This document shows, in pieces, positions 6,204-7,090 of a DNA stretch of 7,090 nucleotides (position 1 is its first letter; each line of letters opens with the position of its first letter). The position numbers were made by a program, and so were the translations under genes. The stretch spans positions 1 to 7,090 of the forward strand of contig CAMLKQ010000115.1 of the NCBI GenBank assembly GCA_946480585.1, written 5' to 3'. The stretch is from an uncultured Kangiella sp. GTDB taxonomy: Bacteria; Pseudomonadota; Gammaproteobacteria; Enterobacterales; DSM-103792. The notes beneath the pieces are model-generated. The model was given only the letters and a program-made list of their open reading frames with translations. It was not told where the DNA came from and ran no database searches.

Positions 6204-7090
6204 ATGATTGTGCCGACCTATTGGGCCGAAGCTCGTGTCAAACAGCGGCGCGGCAACCAGCAGATCACCATTCGCCGCTTTGGCTGGTCCGATCGTAGTC
6301 AGGACGACGCGCAGCAGCACGCCGACACGCGTGCCCGCGACGCGCTCAATGACGCTTTGGCCGGCAACCCCGTGCTGCGTCGTGAACCGAAAGTGGCTTA
6401 CAACGGTGCCGACGGCGTGCCGATCCGGGAAGAAGTGATCAGCCGCCACGGCGAGACTGTGATCACCCGCAATGGCTACGGTGCGCTCTGTCTGAATACC
6501 GAGAACGTATTGTTTGCCGATGTCGATTTTGAACAGAACGTGGCAAGCGGCGGCGTGATGCTGACTATGTTGCTCATCGTCGCGCTGGCGGTCGCAGTGG
6601 GCCTCGCCGGATTCGGTTGGGGAATCGCCTTCGCGGTGCTGATTGGCGGCCTGTTGCTGAGTTATGCGCTGGCGCAAATGCTGTTCAAAGGCTGGCTGGC
6701 ACTCACCGGTGGCGCTGAGCAGCGCGCCTATCGCCGTGTTCAGCAATTCAGTCGCCAGCATCCGGATTGGCATCTGCGCCTGTACCGCACGCCGGCCGGT
6801 TTTCGCGTGCTCGTCGTGCATCAACTGTTCGATCCGGCCGACCCGGCCGTGCACGACTGTTTTCTCGCGCTGCACACCGATCCGCTTTACCAGCAAATGT
6901 GCCAAAACCAGCGCTGCTTCCGCGCCCGCGTCAGCCCCAAACCGTGGCGCATCGGCATCGACAGGCACCTGCGACCGCGCCCCGGCATCTGGCCGATCGC
7001 GCCGGAGCAACTGCCGGCGCGGCAACAATGGGTCGCGGCCTACGAAGCCGCCGCCGCCCGCTTCGCCAGTTGCCGTTTTGTCGAAGCCCT
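6204..7090 (+). CDS. Conserved-type membrane protein with embedded two-helix hairpin, unknown function (partial)
   Basis: The frame is open from the ATG at 6204 to the right edge (295 codons and two bases, no stop). AAGGAAG lies 6 nt before the ATG (6191-6197). The product starts MIVPTYWAEARVKQR. An N-terminal soluble part (1-116) carries EPKVAYNGADGVPIREEVISR, ITRNGYGALCLNTENV and LFADVDF (103-109; Asp106, Asp108). Two adjacent hydrophobic segments follow (about 118-136 and 138-161) with no charged residue between them. A second soluble part (162-295) holds LRLYRTPAGFRVLVVHQLFD, CFLALHTDPLYQQMC, NQRCFRARVSPKPWRIGI and HLRPRPGIWP. These dense blocks resemble a conserved hypothetical family I have seen in gammaproteobacteria, but I cannot name a function. 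Cysteines at 219, 233, 238 and 290 are in the second soluble part. The hairpin topology puts both soluble parts on one side, most likely the cytoplasm. No signal peptide is present. Confidence 0.8.
   Translation, partial: MIVPTYWAEARVKQRRGNQQITIRRFGWSDRSQDDAQQHADTRARDALNDALAGNPVLRREPKVAYNGADGVPIREEVISRHGETVITRNGYGALCLNTENVLFADVDFEQNVASGGVMLTMLLIVALAVAVGLAGFGWGIAFAVLIGGLLLSYALAQMLFKGWLALTGGAEQRAYRRVQQFSRQHPDWHLRLYRTPAGFRVLVVHQLFDPADPAVHDCFLALHTDPLYQQMCQNQRCFRARVSPKPWRIGIDRHLRPRPGIWPIAPEQLPARQQWVAAYEAAAARFASCRFVEA

Noticed and set aside
6111..7028. Long open frame on the minus strand (305 codons)
   Set aside because: It lies antisense to the gene at 6204-7090, which has a ribosome site, membrane segments and recognisable conserved blocks. 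The antisense product is His/Arg/Gln-rich without a domain, as expected of a GC-rich shadow frame.

Overview
The window looks like chromosomal DNA of a free-living, moderately GC-rich gammaproteobacterium. The basis is an E. coli-like Blc lipocalin lipoprotein, an AGCS-family sodium/amino-acid symporter, a PEP-CTERM protein with the 'VPTPASGLLFGAGLL' style of sorting tail, and a TolB-like/TPR membrane protein. No tRNA, rRNA, CRISPR array, transposase, phage gene or integrase was seen. The genus cannot be fixed from this sequence.

Layout, left to right. (1) 1-540, minus strand: a Blc-type outer-membrane lipocalin whose last codons run off the left edge. (2) 541-664: a 124-bp divergent promoter region. 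(3) 665-2803, plus strand: a 712-residue inner-membrane protein with a TolB/FlgO-like domain and a long TPR tail. (4) 2848-2886: an 18-bp-arm bidirectional terminator between convergent genes. (5) 2900-3700, minus strand: a secreted PEP-CTERM protein of unknown function, with a recognisable promoter and a 17-bp palindrome just upstream of its -35 box. (6) 3891-3919: terminator of the next gene. (7) 3948-5405, minus strand: an AGCS alanine/glycine-type sodium symporter; its most likely start is eight codons inside the longest frame. (8) 5406-5671: a divergent, very GC-rich spacer with recurring GCCGGCCGGCAGTG-type elements and two strong hairpins. (9) 5672-6130, plus strand: a small secreted, proline-rich then glutamine-rich coiled-coil protein. 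(10) 6204-7090, plus strand and cut by the right edge: a conserved-looking protein of unknown function with a two-helix membrane hairpin inserted between two soluble parts.

The genes look like independent transcription units, not one pathway. Blc and the TPR protein are divergent, the TPR and PEP-CTERM genes converge on a shared terminator, and the symporter has its own terminator. The only probable operon is the last pair, 5672-6130 and 6204-7090, with a 73-bp gap. Both of those proteins are uncharacterised, and they are the best place to look for undescribed biology. I found no defence system, mobile island or other striking accessory module.
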